The notes under the pieces were generated by a model. It saw nothing but the letters and a program-made list of their open reading frames with translations, searched no databases and had not been told where the DNA came from. The translations under genes and the position numbers were made by a program. A stretch of DNA of 64,000 bases from Pirellulales bacterium. GTDB lineage: Bacteria > Planctomycetota > Planctomycetia > Pirellulales > PALSA-1355. This document shows positions 56,015 to 64,000 of the stretch, one piece after another; positions within the stretch are counted from its first letter, which is position 1, and each line of letters begins with the position of its first letter. The stretch covers positions 124,001-188,000 of the forward strand of contig JALHMI010000004.1 of the NCBI GenBank assembly GCA_022844125.1. The letters are read 5' to 3'.

Positions 56015-57367
56015 TCATCCTTCGTCCGCCGCGGGCGGCTCACTGCCTTCCGCTGCGGGCGAACTTTCCTCACTTTCAGTCGGCGGCAGATCGTCTGCCG
56101 CGGGGGCGGTTTCGCCGCGGGCCGCACGTTCGGCGGCTTCGGCTGCTTCGGCGGCCGCGGTGGCCGCGTCGATCCGCTCTTGTTCACGCTGGCGTCGGCG
56201 TTCGAGCGCGGCGGCCTGTTCGGCCTCTTGCGCCTTCGCTTCCGCTTGTTCTATGATCTGCGATGCCTGCTCTTCGGACAACTCGCCCATTTCCTGCAGG
56301 GCGTCCGGCTCGATGATCGAAAGGTCGTCGTACGACAGGAATCCCTCGCCCACCAGCCGCTCACTGAGGCTTTCTTCCACGCCCTCGAGCGAGGAAAACC
56401 CGACCACGGCTCGCTCAATCGACTCGTCGAGCTCTTCGCGGGTCATGATCTCGATGTCCCAGCCGCAAAGCTTGCTCGCCAGGCGGACGTTCTGCCCGCG
56501 GCGGCCGATGGCCAGCGAAAGCTGATCCTCGCGGACCAGGACGATTGCTCGACCCAGCATCTGGCAGAGGATGACTTCCTCGACCTCGGCCGGCTGCAAG
56601 GCGTTGGGAATCAGGACTTGCAGGTCGTCGCTCCAGCGGACGATGTCAATTCGCTCGCCGGCCAGTTCGTCGACGATGTTCTTAATGCGGTTGCCGCGGA
56701 CACCAACGCAAGCGCCGACGCAGTCGACTCGCTGGTCGGAACTGCTCACAGCCACCTTGCTGCGGTAGCCGGGCTCGCGTGCCATGGCCCGGATTTCGAT
56801 GACGCCATCGGCGATTTCGGGAATCTCCTGCTCGAACAACCGCTGCACGAGTTGCGGGCGGGTGCGGCTGAGGATGACCTTCACACGGCTGCCGGCCTTG
56901 CGGACTTCGAATACCGTGGCTCGCACGCGTTCGTTGGGATGGTGCGTTTCGCCGGGGATCTGCTCGCTGCGGGGGAGGATCGCCTCGACGTTGGTGAGCG
57001 AGACCGTGGCGGCGCCGCCTTCGTAGCGCTGGACCACGCCGGTGATCATCTGGCCGATCTGCTCGAAGTATTCGTCGTACAGGGCGTCACGCTCGGCTTC
57101 GCGGATCTTTTGGATCATCACCTGCTTGGCGGTTTGCGCGCCGATTCGCCCGACGGTTTCCTCGGGATCGAGAGGCGTGCCGTTGTGGGTGCCGCTGATC
57201 GAGCCGTCTTTGCGGTCGATGTTGACGACAATATCTTCTTCTTCGCCGTATTGTTTTTTGGCGGCAGACACCAGGGCCGCTTCGATCGCGGTAAACACGA
57301 CCTCCTTGTCGACGTTCTTGTCGCGGTGGATCGCGTCGACGATTCGCAGCAGTTCGTTGGCATTCAT
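56015..57367 (-). CDS. nusA: Transcription termination/antitermination factor NusA
   Basis: The protein has 450 residues. The N-terminal domain ([20 protein letters not shown]) is followed by an S1 domain ([21 protein letters not shown]) and two KH domains ([42 protein letters not shown]). A helix-hairpin-helix-like domain and an acidic C-tail ([20 protein letters not shown]) end the protein. rimP, usually the first gene of this operon, is absent; the upstream 219 bases hold no gene. Confidence 0.96.
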   Translation of the reverse strand: MNANELLRIVDAIHRDKNVDKEVVFTAIEAALVSAAKKQYGEEEDIVVNIDRKDGSISGTHNGTPLDPEETVGRIGAQTAKQVMIQKIREAERDALYDEYFEQIGQMITGVVQRYEGGAATVSLTNVEAILPRSEQIPGETHHPNERVRATVFEVRKAGSRVKVILSRTRPQLVQRLFEQEIPEIADGVIEIRAMAREPGYRSKVAVSSSDQRVDCVGACVGVRGNRIKNIVDELAGERIDIVRWSDDLQVLIPNALQPAEVEEVILCQMLGRAIVLVREDQLSLAIGRRGQNVRLASKLCGWDIEIMTREELDESIERAVVGFSSLEGVEESLSERLVGEGFLSYDDLSIIEPDALQEMGELSEEQASQIIEQAEAKAQEAEQAAALERRRQREQERIDAATAAAEAAEAAERAARGETAPAADDLPPTESEESSPAAEGSEPPAADEG

Positions 57368-57586
57368 GGTTGGTTCGATTCCCTCGGCTAAGCTCGAATT
57401 GTCGGGGCGAGGTCGCGAGGCGTGCCGTCACGTGATTGGCGGCCGACTCGGAAACTATCCCCTCGGCGAATTGTTAAACGTGAGTCTTCAGACGCTTACA
57501 GTCTCCACAAATAGGTCGAATCGGGGCGGGTTCGAATTCGGGGTCTCGTTTTCGTCCGTCGTGCCTCTTCGGTCCATCCGCTGCGG

Positions 57587-58849
57587 TCAAGCTCTTCGGC
57601 CGCTCGCTCCGCTTCCCGCTCCGGCGAGCAGGCTGTCGTTCGTCTCGCGGTCGAAAATGTGTAGTTTCCGTGGATCCAAGCTGACAAAGACCGTTTGCTC
57701 GGCATGCCACTCGGCCATCGGCTCGCCTTTACTCAGTACGTCGATTTCCTCATCCGAGTGCGGGTCGTGTTCCTTGCCGGGAGAAGCTTTTGCGACTCTT
57801 GCTCGCAGCTTCACCACGCTCGCGTCACCGAGCATTTCGACCAGGTCGACCATCGCTCTCAGTCTTCCCGGTGCCGGCTCGGCATGCACCTGGACGTCTT
57901 CAGGCCGCACACCCAACGTCACCGGTAACTTGTCCGTCTTTGACAAAAACTCGGTTAGTTCAATTTCAGCGAGCGACAGGGCTTCAGCGAGCGGTAGAGT
58001 CCAGTCACCGCGCCGAAACTGCCACTGCTGTCCGTTCAGCTCGATCACACCCTCCAGAAAGTTCATCGCCGGCGTGCCGACAAATCCCGCCACGAAGCGG
58101 TTGGCCGGCAGGCCGTAAACTTCCATCGGCGAACCGATCTGCTGTATCTTGCCTCTGTCCATCACCACGATGCGGTCGCCCAGCGTCAGGGCTTCGACCT
58201 GATCGTGGGTGACGTAAATCATCGTTGTCTGCAATCGGCGGTGGAGCTCTCGGAGCTCTCGCCGCATTTCCACCCGAAGCTTGGCGTCCAGGTTCGACAG
58301 CGGTTCGTCGAACAAGAACACGGCGGGGTTGCGGACGATCGCTCTGCCCAGAGCCACTCGCTGTCGCTCGCCGCCGGACAGTTGCCGGGGCAAACGCTGG
58401 AGCAGGTGTTCGATCCCCAGGAGCCGGGCCGCATCGTGCACCCGCTCGGCAATCGCAAACCGCCGCGCCGCCAACTCACGCTTGCTGGCCGCGGGCAAAG
58501 CCCACCGCCACCACTTCTGCCAACCACTCACGCCCTCGCGGAGTTCCAAGCCAAAGGCCATGTTCCGGTACACGTTCATGTGCGGATACAAGGCATAGTT
58601 CTGGAACACCATGGCGATGTCCCGACCTTTGGCCGGAACGTCGTTTACCAGGCGCTCGCCGATCGTGATCTTCCCCGCATCGGGCTCTTCCAGCCCCGCG
58701 ATCAGCCGCAGGGTTGTGGTCTTGCCACAACCACTGGGTCCAACCAGCACGAGAAACTCGCGATCGATGACCTCTAAGTTCAAGTCCCGAACGGCCGCCG
58801 CACCCCCGGGATAAGTCCTCGACACGTTCTCGAGGCTGACGCCCGCCAT
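57587..58849 (-). CDS. ABC transporter ATP-binding protein, MalK/UgpC type
   Basis: The protein has 420 residues. Walker A is [10 protein letters not shown] (about 38-47), Q-loop [19 protein letters not shown], signature [14 protein letters not shown], Walker [16 protein letters not shown], and H-loop [15 protein letters not shown]. After ~residue 240 a TOBE-like domain ([12 protein letters not shown]) is typical of sugar/glycerol-phosphate importers. An insertion of ~25 residues ([20 protein letters not shown]) sits after the Q-loop. No permease or binding protein is adjacent, so it may serve several transporters. Confidence 0.93.
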   Translation of the reverse strand: MAGVSLENVSRTYPGGAAAVRDLNLEVIDREFLVLVGPSGCGKTTTLRLIAGLEEPDAGKITIGERLVNDVPAKGRDIAMVFQNYALYPHMNVYRNMAFGLELREGVSGWQKWWRWALPAASKRELAARRFAIAERVHDAARLLGIEHLLQRLPRQLSGGERQRVALGRAIVRNPAVFLFDEPLSNLDAKLRVEMRRELRELHRRLQTTMIYVTHDQVEALTLGDRIVVMDRGKIQQIGSPMEVYGLPANRFVAGFVGTPAMNFLEGVIELNGQQWQFRRGDWTLPLAEALSLAEIELTEFLSKTDKLPVTLGVRPEDVQVHAEPAPGRLRAMVDLVEMLGDASVVKLRARVAKASPGKEHDPHSDEEIDVLSKGEPMAEWHAEQTVFVSLDPRKLHIFDRETNDSLLAGAGSGASGRRA

Positions 58850-59240
58850 TGACCTGCTCTGTAGGAGTGCGATCAGGGAGCGAATCCGGTATTCAGCGAC
58901 AGGCTATTTGGCCGCGTGTTGCGCAGCCGCAAACCGCCGTCAGGAAACAGTTTCCACGTTGTCCGCCCCGCCGGTTTTGGCCTTCGGAGCGGCTTCAATC
59001 TTCAAAAATCGTTCCTGCGAAACCACTTACGATGAGTTCGCAATCCGGTAAACATACCGCCTTGGCCGGAGAGTGTCAAGCAGCGGAAGTCGGCCAGGGG
59101 AGGGTGGATCGCTGTGCCCGTGCGGCCTTGGATGCGGTCGACCGGCAAGCGATGAAGTGGCAAGAAAAGCTGGCCCTGTTGCCGAGGGGACGAGGCAACC
59201 AGGCCTGCCAGCAGGAGACTTCGGGAAGAACTACTTGGGG
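58850..59240. other. Intergenic stretch with no recognised feature
   Basis: 391 bases between the ABC ATPase start and the His-rich protein stop. I see no coding frame, RNA or clear hairpin with a T tract. Confidence 0.5.
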
Positions 59241-60995
59241 CTATTCATCTTTGCTCTCGGACGGTTTGTCGTCGTCCGAATTCTTGTCAGCCTTCTTGTT
59301 GTCAGCTTCCTGGGAGTTGCCGGCTTTTTGGCCGCGCTCACCTTTGCTGCGACGCTTTTCGCCCGGCTTGTCGCGATCGCCGTCCTGCTTGGCACGGTCG
59401 TGCGCGCGTTCACCGTGGTGTCGCTTCTTGAAGCCAGCCGGGTGCATCCGCGGCGGACGACGCTCACCGTGTTCGCGGTTGATGCCCGGGCCGTCTTCGC
59501 GATGGCGCTCGATGTGACAGGCGAAGTGCGGAGGCCTCGGTCCGCCTAAGCCGTCGCTCATCCGGCGTTCAACTTGCCCGTGACCTTCGCCGTGACCGGG
59601 CCGCGGGCCACGGTGATGCGAGGCGACGTGCCCACGATGCCAGCCATGTTGGGGCCGCACGCTGAACTTCTGGCCCGCCCCGCCCCAGTTGCCATGAGCG
59701 AACCGAGCGTCGTGCTGCCGATGCTGTCCGTGCCCGCGGTGGGCAAAGTGATGCAGACCACGAGGTCCTCGGTGGCGGGGGCCAGCGTGCGAGAACGAGC
59801 GCGGGCCGTGCTGCGCGCCCATCGCCAGGGCCACGCGATTCCAGGCTTGCCGGCGAGCGTCGAAGCCCGGGCCAAAATGGCGGCCGGGACCGAAGTGAGG
59901 CCGCGAGTGCGGCCCGTGTTGGGCGAAGTGCCGACCGTGAAACTGGCCGCCAAACTGCGGCCGCTGGCCGTGGTGAGCGAATCGGGCAGGTGGATGACGG
60001 TGGGGACCGCGCTGGGCAAGGCCATGCTCGGGCCCGCGGCGGTGATGGCCGTCACGGTGTTGAGCATGTTGCGCATGTCGGTGATGCGCGTGCCGGGCCT
60101 GCGGACGGCGACCGTGATGCCGCGCGGCATGTTCGCCGCGCCCACGGTGTCTCGCATGTCTGGCAAGATTTTTCTTCGAATTGCTGGAGCGATTTGCCTT
60201 ATTCTTGTCGCCGTCCTGCTGCTTCTGGCCTTCCGTCTTTTCTGCCTGACCATCGCCGGACTCATCTTCAGGGGATTCGTCGGCAGTCAGAACCGTGGTC
60301 ACTGGCTCGCGGCGGAAGCTGGCATCACCAGCGCCGCGCCGGCCGCGTCCTGGCCCTCGTCCGCCGGGTCCTTCGAGTTGCCCCTCGAACTTCTTGCCTG
60401 TGAGTTCGCCCCAATGGGTCTTCTGCTCGTCGGTCAGCAATCCCTGCAGCTTTTCCTCGGTTGCCTGGCGAACGGCCTGCATCTTGCGGAAGGCCTCGGC
60501 TCGATCGCCATCGGCGCCTTGCATCAGCGAGCGCATTTCTTCGCGGATGGCCGACTGGACCTCTTCGATTGATTTCTTTTGCTCGTCCGTAAGGGCGAGC
60601 TTCTCGGCCACCTCGGGGCTGGCGAGCGCGGCCGGGCCGGCGACCTGGAGCGAGATCTGTTTGAGTCGCGTGCGCTGCTCGTCGTTCAGAATCGTGTCGA
60701 CGGCCTTCTGACCGGCTTCACGGCTTTCGCTGAACCTCTTCATTCGCTCTTCGCGGCTGGCGTCGCGGAGACCCGAGGCGCCTGCACGCTGTTTGGCGGT
60801 GAACTCTTCAACTTGCTTGACTTGTTCTTCGCTGAGTTTGAGATCCTCTTGCACGGATTGTTGGCCGAGCAGCATGGCGCCGCTGGGGCTGCCGCCAAGA
60901 CCGCGAGGGCCGAGTCGCTCGCGCTGCTGAGCCAGCGCGGCGGATGTCATCGCGACGAGCGCGGCGAACAGGAATAGCTTGGGGACGCTCCGCAT
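59241..60995 (-). CDS. Secreted histidine-rich protein with Spy/LTXXQ-like N-terminus
   Basis: The protein has 584 residues. AGGAGAGG five bases before the ATG fixes the start (60995), and a signal peptide follows (SVPKLFLFAALVAMTSAALA). Residues ~45-215 are helical with repeated LSEEQVKQVEEF, ILNDEQRTRLKQISLQ, LALTDEQKKSIEEVQ and LLTDEQKTHW patterns, i.e. LxxEQ repeats like periplasmic Spy/CpxP. Residues ~280-540 are His/Arg/Gly-rich with about 49 His in ~260 residues (HAHHRHAQHAQH). The C-tail is Lys/Glu/Asp-rich. The His block suggests metal (Zn, Ni or Cu) binding or storage in the envelope. Confidence 0.85.
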   Translation of the reverse strand: MRSVPKLFLFAALVAMTSAALAQQRERLGPRGLGGSPSGAMLLGQQSVQEDLKLSEEQVKQVEEFTAKQRAGASGLRDASREERMKRFSESREAGQKAVDTILNDEQRTRLKQISLQVAGPAALASPEVAEKLALTDEQKKSIEEVQSAIREEMRSLMQGADGDRAEAFRKMQAVRQATEEKLQGLLTDEQKTHWGELTGKKFEGQLEGPGGRGPGRGRRGAGDASFRREPVTTVLTADESPEDESGDGQAEKTEGQKQQDGDKNKANRSSNSKKNLARHARHRGRGEHAARHHGRRPQARHAHHRHAQHAQHRDGHHRRGPEHGLAQRGPHRHPPARFAHHGQRPQFGGQFHGRHFAQHGPHSRPHFGPGRHFGPGFDARRQAWNRVALAMGAQHGPRSFSHAGPRHRGPRGLHHFAHRGHGQHRQHDARFAHGNWGGAGQKFSVRPQHGWHRGHVASHHRGPRPGHGEGHGQVERRMSDGLGGPRPPHFACHIERHREDGPGINREHGERRPPRMHPAGFKKRHHGERAHDRAKQDGDRDKPGEKRRSKGERGQKAGNSQEADNKKADKNSDDDKPSESKDE

Positions 60996-61222
60996 GTTTA
61001 CCTCTCCTGGTTGGTTCAACGATCCGATCGCCGCAGAAGCCGCGGGCAGCGCACTGGTCCGGCGGGCCGTGTGCCTCTAAGAGATGAAACCGCTCTGGCG
61101 CGGGCGAGTTCCGCGCGCAGCGTGCAGAAACCGCCTGCGCGGTCCGGCGATTCCGGTCGAGAACAATGCCAGCACACGGCAGCAGCGAAGCTAAGTCGAG
61201 ACCTTAATCTCCGCTTAAGCTT

Positions 61223-62539
61223 CTAGCCGCTGAAGGCGGAGACCAGGATGGCGCTGGCCTGTCCCTGGGGCGTGACGTTCACGTTCAGGAAGCTCGCGCC
61301 AGGGCTGTCTCCGTCGCGGCACACCGCCAGCTTGCACTTGGGATCGGGCGTGTCGTAATTGAGCACGGGGAACAGCCGCTGGTGCTCAAGCGAAAGCACG
61401 CTGGCGATCATTTCGATCAGGCCGCCGCCCGCGCCCAGGTTTCCGAAGTAGCTTTTGGCCGCCGCGATCGGAAGCTTCGCCGCGCCATCGCCGAACACGT
61501 CGTGGATCGCGCGGGATTCTTCCTCATCGCAACTGCGCGTGCTGAGGCCATGCGCGTGCAAGTGGCCGACGTCGGCCGGCTTGCGATCGGCATCGCGGAG
61601 TGAAGCGGCCATCACATTGCGAAGCGCGGTTTCGCGGTGCGCGATGCCGCTCAAGTCGGCCACTGAGCTGGAAGCCGTCCCGAGCACTTCGCCGTAAATC
61701 TTCGCGCCGCGGCGTTTGGCCGATTGTAGTTCCTCGAGCACGACCGCGCCCGCGCCTTCGCCCAGCACCATGCCCTCGCGATTGAGATCGAACGGGCGGC
61801 TGGCCTTGGTCGGCTCAACGCCGTCGGCGGCGACCTCTTCCTGCGTGAGCGAGTGGACCATCTTCATCGGATGGATGCGGCTGCCGGTCGCGCCGGCGAC
61901 CATGATGTCGGCGCTGCCGCGGAGGATCGTGCGAAAGGCTTCGCCCGCGGCCGCGTTGGCAGATGCTTCGCGCAAGGTGAGCGAATTGTTCGGGCCGCGC
62001 AGATCGTTGTAGATCGCTAGGTGGCTGGCCGGCATGTTCGGCAGGTACTTGAGCAGCCACAGCGGCGTGAGCTGCTGCATGCCTTCGCTGGCCCAGCGCG
62101 TGAAGTCGAAGTTTCCTTCTTCGTCGATGCACTTCATGATGCCGGCGGCGAAATCGTCCGGCAGCGTGAGCATGTAGTCGCTGCCAAACAGCACGCCGAT
62201 CCGTTCGGGATCGACACCATCGGCGGCATCAAGCTTGGCGTCAGTCACGGCGCGCTGCGCTGCGGCGACGCCCATTTGCGTTTCGCGACACATCACCTTG
62301 AGTCCCTTGCGGATGGCCTTTTTCCGTTCCGCGTCGAGCGGGCCGAAGTCGTCGATCGAGCCGGTGAATTCGCGAGCCTCGGCGGCGAACTTCGTCGGCA
62401 GATACTGCGTGTTGATGGCCGACAGCGGCGCGACGCCGCTCTTGCCGCTGGTCAGCCCCTCCCAGAGCGAGTCGAGCGTCATGCCCAGAGGGCTGATAAC
62501 GCCCATGCCGGTAATCACTACCCGCCTTGTCGTATTCAT
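61223..62539 (-). CDS. Beta-ketoacyl-ACP synthase II-like protein with altered active site (CLF-like)
   Basis: The protein has 438 residues from MNTTRRVVITGMG; a GTG two codons earlier (62545) has AGGAG nearby. The fold is FabF: VVITGMGVISPLGM, GVLFGSDYMLTL, PFDLNREGMVLGEGAGAVVLEEL and GHLHAHGLSTRSCDEEE. Compared with E. coli FabF, the nucleophilic Cys163 position (TACxS) reads LREAS, with Glu191 in its place. The His340 position reads SYFGNLGAGGG, with Asn367. His330 and Lys362 remain. It cannot perform normal condensation and resembles chain-length factors (KS-beta), which carry Gln. No ACP or partner KS is in the window. Confidence 0.85.
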   Translation of the reverse strand: MNTTRRVVITGMGVISPLGMTLDSLWEGLTSGKSGVAPLSAINTQYLPTKFAAEAREFTGSIDDFGPLDAERKKAIRKGLKVMCRETQMGVAAAQRAVTDAKLDAADGVDPERIGVLFGSDYMLTLPDDFAAGIMKCIDEEGNFDFTRWASEGMQQLTPLWLLKYLPNMPASHLAIYNDLRGPNNSLTLREASANAAAGEAFRTILRGSADIMVAGATGSRIHPMKMVHSLTQEEVAADGVEPTKASRPFDLNREGMVLGEGAGAVVLEELQSAKRRGAKIYGEVLGTASSSVADLSGIAHRETALRNVMAASLRDADRKPADVGHLHAHGLSTRSCDEEESRAIHDVFGDGAAKLPIAAAKSYFGNLGAGGGLIEMIASVLSLEHQRLFPVLNYDTPDPKCKLAVCRDGDSPGASFLNVNVTPQGQASAILVSAFSG

Positions 62540-62806
62540 GTACACGGTTGACGCACTCCTGAAAAGGTTCCGGCCGTTGCAGAGATTCGCGCGAACGAAC
62601 TCGCCGAAGGTAGTTTGCCAACGGCTGGTCTCTGTTGGTTCCGGCGGCCTGGGAGGGGACACGGCGAGCCGGACGACGTCGTTCGTAACTCTCTTGGCGA
62701 CTCGATGAGGACCCTAAGTTTATCGTGATCGGTAATGATTGGCGAGCGAGGCTACACGGTCGCGCAAGGCTCACGCGGCGAACGGCACCCTGCTGTCAGG
62801 GTGCTC

Positions 62807-64000
62807 TCAGTATCGGTTCTGGTACAAGCTGGCTTCGCGCTGGGCCGGCAATGCCGAAGGCTGAACGCCAACCTTGCCACGCGACTCGACGAAGATCAGC
62901 ATCTCGGCCCGCGGCGGACCCGACAGCAGCGGCACGCTGAGCGTGCCCGAGGCGTCCGGAATCGGCGCGGGACCGACTCCCAAGCTGATCAACAGGACCT
63001 GGTCGGTCGGCCAGCGGAAACGCTCGTGCAGCCGGATGCTGATGCCCTGGCTGACTTCGACTTTCTGACGCTGCCGGGGCGCGGCCGTGGTCGGCACGTC
63101 GATCATGACTGGCACCATCTTTTCGACCTGGTCGACGTCGCAGCGAATTACCGCATCGACCACCGTGCCGTCGATCGAGAGCAGGGGGTTGAACTCCAGC
63201 TTGAAGCCCTCGTCAAACTGGCCCATCACTGGTTCATAGCCAGGCCAACTGCCGTCGGCCTTCAGGATGACGTCGCGAACATAGTTGCGGGTCTGATTGG
63301 CCGAGACTTGTTTTGACTGGCCGTTGTTGACCATCAGGTGCGGCGTGCCGTGCTCGCGAAAGTCGCTGCGGCGGCGCAGATCGGCCACCATCAGGGCAAA
63401 GTCTTCTTTGGCCATCAGCCAGGCCGACGTGCCCTGACTCTGCGTGGCCACGGGGTGCAGCACCGTGTGATGCTTCGAGCGCCAGTCGGGACTGCCGAGC
63501 GTGACCACCCGCATGCCGAACACGTGCGACTCGGCTTCGGAGTTGACGAAGCGATCGACGATATCCTGCACGACGGCCTGCATTGGCGGCGTGTGATAGA
63601 CGATCACCCGTCGGCTGTCGACGCTGAGAATTCCCAGCGGAGTGCCGTGCCAGGCTTCGTAACCGGTCTCGCGCAGAATCCAATCGAGAATAGCCTGCTC
63701 GGGCTTTACGGTTGAGCTGACGCGGGCGGTGTAGGGAGTGATGTCGTACTCGCGCCATTCCTGGCCGGCGTCGTTGGGGAGCGTGCCGGGGCCGGCGCTG
63801 ACGCGCGCGATCGGCTCGCGAGCGCGAACGGGCATGGCGGGTGTTTGCGGGGCGGCGCCCTGCGGAATGGGGCCTTGGGGAATGGTGCCTTGAGTGAAGG
63901 TTGCCGGCTGACCGGCCGGAAGCTGCGCGGTGGGGAGCGGTTGGATCGGCGGCTGTGAAACGGGCGCGAGCGTGCCGCTGGTGCGGACCACGCCGCCGGG
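62807..64000 (-). CDS. Proline-rich secreted protein, N-terminus outside the window
   Basis: The frame stays open to the window end, so the protein is partial (397 residues visible). An N-terminal Pro/Gln-rich linker (IQPLPTAQLPAGQPATF) precedes a region with ILRETGYEAWHGTPLG and ILSVDSRRVIVYHTPPMQAV, followed by VVQDIVDRFV. This resembles the N-domain/short-domain pattern of secretins (STN/N1). The C-terminal part (DASGTLSVPLLSGPPRAEMLIFV) is like the closing strand of a secretin-type beta region. It is possibly a secretin-family or outer-membrane protein; I cannot be more precise. Confidence 0.65.
   Translation of the reverse strand, partial: PGGVVRTSGTLAPVSQPPIQPLPTAQLPAGQPATFTQGTIPQGPIPQGAAPQTPAMPVRAREPIARVSAGPGTLPNDAGQEWREYDITPYTARVSSTVKPEQAILDWILRETGYEAWHGTPLGILSVDSRRVIVYHTPPMQAVVQDIVDRFVNSEAESHVFGMRVVTLGSPDWRSKHHTVLHPVATQSQGTSAWLMAKEDFALMVADLRRRSDFREHGTPHLMVNNGQSKQVSANQTRNYVRDVILKADGSWPGYEPVMGQFDEGFKLEFNPLLSIDGTVVDAVIRCDVDQVEKMVPVMIDVPTTAAPRQRQKVEVSQGISIRLHERFRWPTDQVLLISLGVGPAPIPDASGTLSVPLLSGPPRAEMLIFVESRGKVGVQPSALPAQREASLYQNRY

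Noticed and set aside
53711-57391. A 1,226-codon plus-strand frame
   Set aside because: It is antisense to infB and nusA, whose motifs are clear. It is a shadow frame.
57528-57540. GGGTTCGAATTCGG, like a tRNA T loop
   Set aside because: The flanking bases do not form a T stem, and no anticodon or acceptor stem is present.

Overview
The window is high-GC chromosomal DNA from a planctomycete, most likely of the Pirellulales/Gemmatales type. This is inferred from gene content, not from an rRNA. The markers are a Ser/Thr kinase with DWG in place of DFG, the alternative GlmU-like nucleotidyltransferase/acetyltransferase, a DUF1080 protein with a PEP-CTERM tail, a ceramidase-like secreted hydrolase, Gfo/Idh/MocA, many secreted or membrane proteins of lineage-restricted type, split GcvPA/GcvPB, and a HisA-like protein of the kind seen with tetrahydromethanopterin genes. 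It looks like ordinary chromosome: there is no phage or plasmid backbone, no CRISPR array and no rRNA. Mobile content is limited to one IS200-like (REP-associated) transposase and several families of transposase-less palindromic repeats.

Layout. 1-7.5 kb: end of a GAF-LuxR regulator, a DUF3817/ceramidase-like operon, methyltransferase, beta carbonic anhydrase, a DUF1080 PEP-CTERM protein, the first copy of a ~0.5-kb inverted repeat, a secreted hypothetical protein, a frameshifted DUF59-like gene and tRNA-Leu(CAA). 7.8-13 kb: Gfo/Idh oxidoreductase, Ser/Thr kinase with two C-terminal PAS domains, GlmU-like protein, then the second, inverted copy of the 0.5-kb repeat. 13-19 kb: membrane proteins, a tiny zinc-ribbon gene with a possibly leaderless promoter, metF, a tandem 444-bp repeat array and a membrane/periplasmic protein. 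19-29 kb: rpoD, an Atu-like acyl-CoA carboxylase/AtuA/enoyl-CoA hydratase cluster in which AtuA is split around a MITE-like palindrome, the HisA-like gene, a prenyltransferase-repeat protein and rpmG. 29-38 kb: IS200-like transposase, gcvT-gcvH-gcvPA-gcvPB, a ParDE-type toxin-antitoxin pair, RNase R and a YhaM-like exonuclease. 38.6-51.5 kb: proS, DUF4416 coupled to a polyprenyl-phosphate sugar-1-phosphate transferase, an O-antigen-ligase-like protein, DUF1573, a tetraheme lipoprotein and TPR proteins. 51.6-58.8 kb: an HhH-GPD-like protein with a histone-like tail, the nusA-infB-rbfA operon and a MalK/UgpC-type ABC ATPase. 59-64 kb: an extremely His-rich secreted protein, a ketosynthase-like protein with altered active site, and a partial secreted protein.

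How the genes fit together. Housekeeping blocks (sigma factor, translation initiation, proS, rpmG, RNA decay, one-carbon metabolism through the glycine cleavage system and metF) alternate with envelope genes (undecaprenyl-linked sugar transfer, glycan ligase, tetraheme lipoprotein, TPR proteins) and small catabolic clusters. No single large unknown system is visible. The most unusual items are the inactivated-looking ketosynthase, the metallophosphatase-like/tetraheme lipoprotein with an LEPCGC motif, the His-rich protein, the AtuA split, and the repeat families that sit at gene ends. Start codons were chosen by ribosome-binding sites and family alignment from memory; no database search was possible.
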